From positions 1 to 5,614 of the forward strand of contig CAYPOY010000339.1 of assembly GCA_964412395.1 (NCBI GenBank): 5,614 nt of DNA, written 5' to 3'. Every line of letters starts with the position of its first letter. Position 1 is the stretch's first letter. Of this stretch, positions 5,520 to 5,614 are shown piece after piece. The stretch comes from CAYPOY01 sp964412395 (GTDB lineage: Bacteria; Chloroflexota; Anaerolineae; B4-G1). A program made the translations under genes and the position numbers. The notes beneath the pieces were generated by a model. The model saw only the letters and a list, made by a program, of their open reading frames with translations. It ran no database searches and was not told where the DNA came from.

Positions 5520-5614
5520 ATGCAACGTTGGCGGTGGTGTCTGCGAAAGGAGGTGTGTACTGAACTCGACTTTATCCATTTGAGAGTCTTTGAGGAACTC
5601 GAAAGCCAAAGGTA
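5520..5614 (+). CDS. Possible start of a gene running off the right edge
   Basis: From ATG 5520 the frame is open to the end of the window (31 codons: MQRWRWCLRKEVCTELDF, then IHLRVFEELESQR). The second half looks protein-like. A very strong ribosome binding sequence, AAAGGAGG at 5546-5553, lies inside this frame, which suggests that the real start is downstream; but the only in-frame GTG, 5553-5555, overlaps it, and TTG 5580 is far. Function cannot be told. This is a weak call. Confidence 0.25.
   Translation, partial: MQRWRWCLRKEVCTELDFIHLRVFEELESQR

Overview
The window is GC-rich bacterial DNA. It looks like Chloroflexota (Anaerolineae-like) or a similar environmental lineage. That guess rests on overall protein flavour and on the density of short palindromic repeats, not on a marker that can be checked here.

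Layout. Positions 1-2329 (minus strand) hold the 5' three quarters or more of gyrA, the DNA gyrase A subunit. It has a TTG start, a strong ribosome binding site and a TATAAT -10 box just upstream, and it runs off the left edge. Next on the same strand (2422-3580) is a decayed CoA-transferase gene of the CaiB/BaiF (family III) type. It has lost its N-terminus, carries two frameshifts and has a 153-bp MITE-like element with a perfect 10-bp target duplication inserted 16 codons before its natural stop. Upstream of that, still on the minus strand, is the C-terminal part of a CRISPR RNA endonuclease Cas6 (3624-4199) with an intact glycine-rich loop but no N-terminal half. A CRISPR-repeat-like ATTGAAAC tail lies between the two. 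From 4230 to 4760 there is no intact gene. This stretch holds three different REP-like palindromes, the last codons of an unidentified minus-strand gene, and a 41-bp tandem repeat whose end supplies the -35 box of a near-consensus plus-strand promoter. That promoter points at a helical protein gene of unknown function (4793-5355), broken by one frameshift. The right end has two more palindromes and a possible gene start that leaves the window.

How it fits together. gyrA is the only gene that is clearly functional in what is visible. Everything to its right looks like an accessory region in decay: gene fragments, frameshifts, a non-autonomous transposon and many dispersed palindromes. The most interesting pattern is that similar short palindromes also sit inside reading frames. 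One is a 27-bp palindrome that adds exactly nine codons to gyrA without breaking it; another, of about 27 bp, lies in the caiB remnant. The Cas6 remnant hints that a CRISPR-Cas locus once lay here or lies nearby, but no array and no other cas gene is recognisable in this window.
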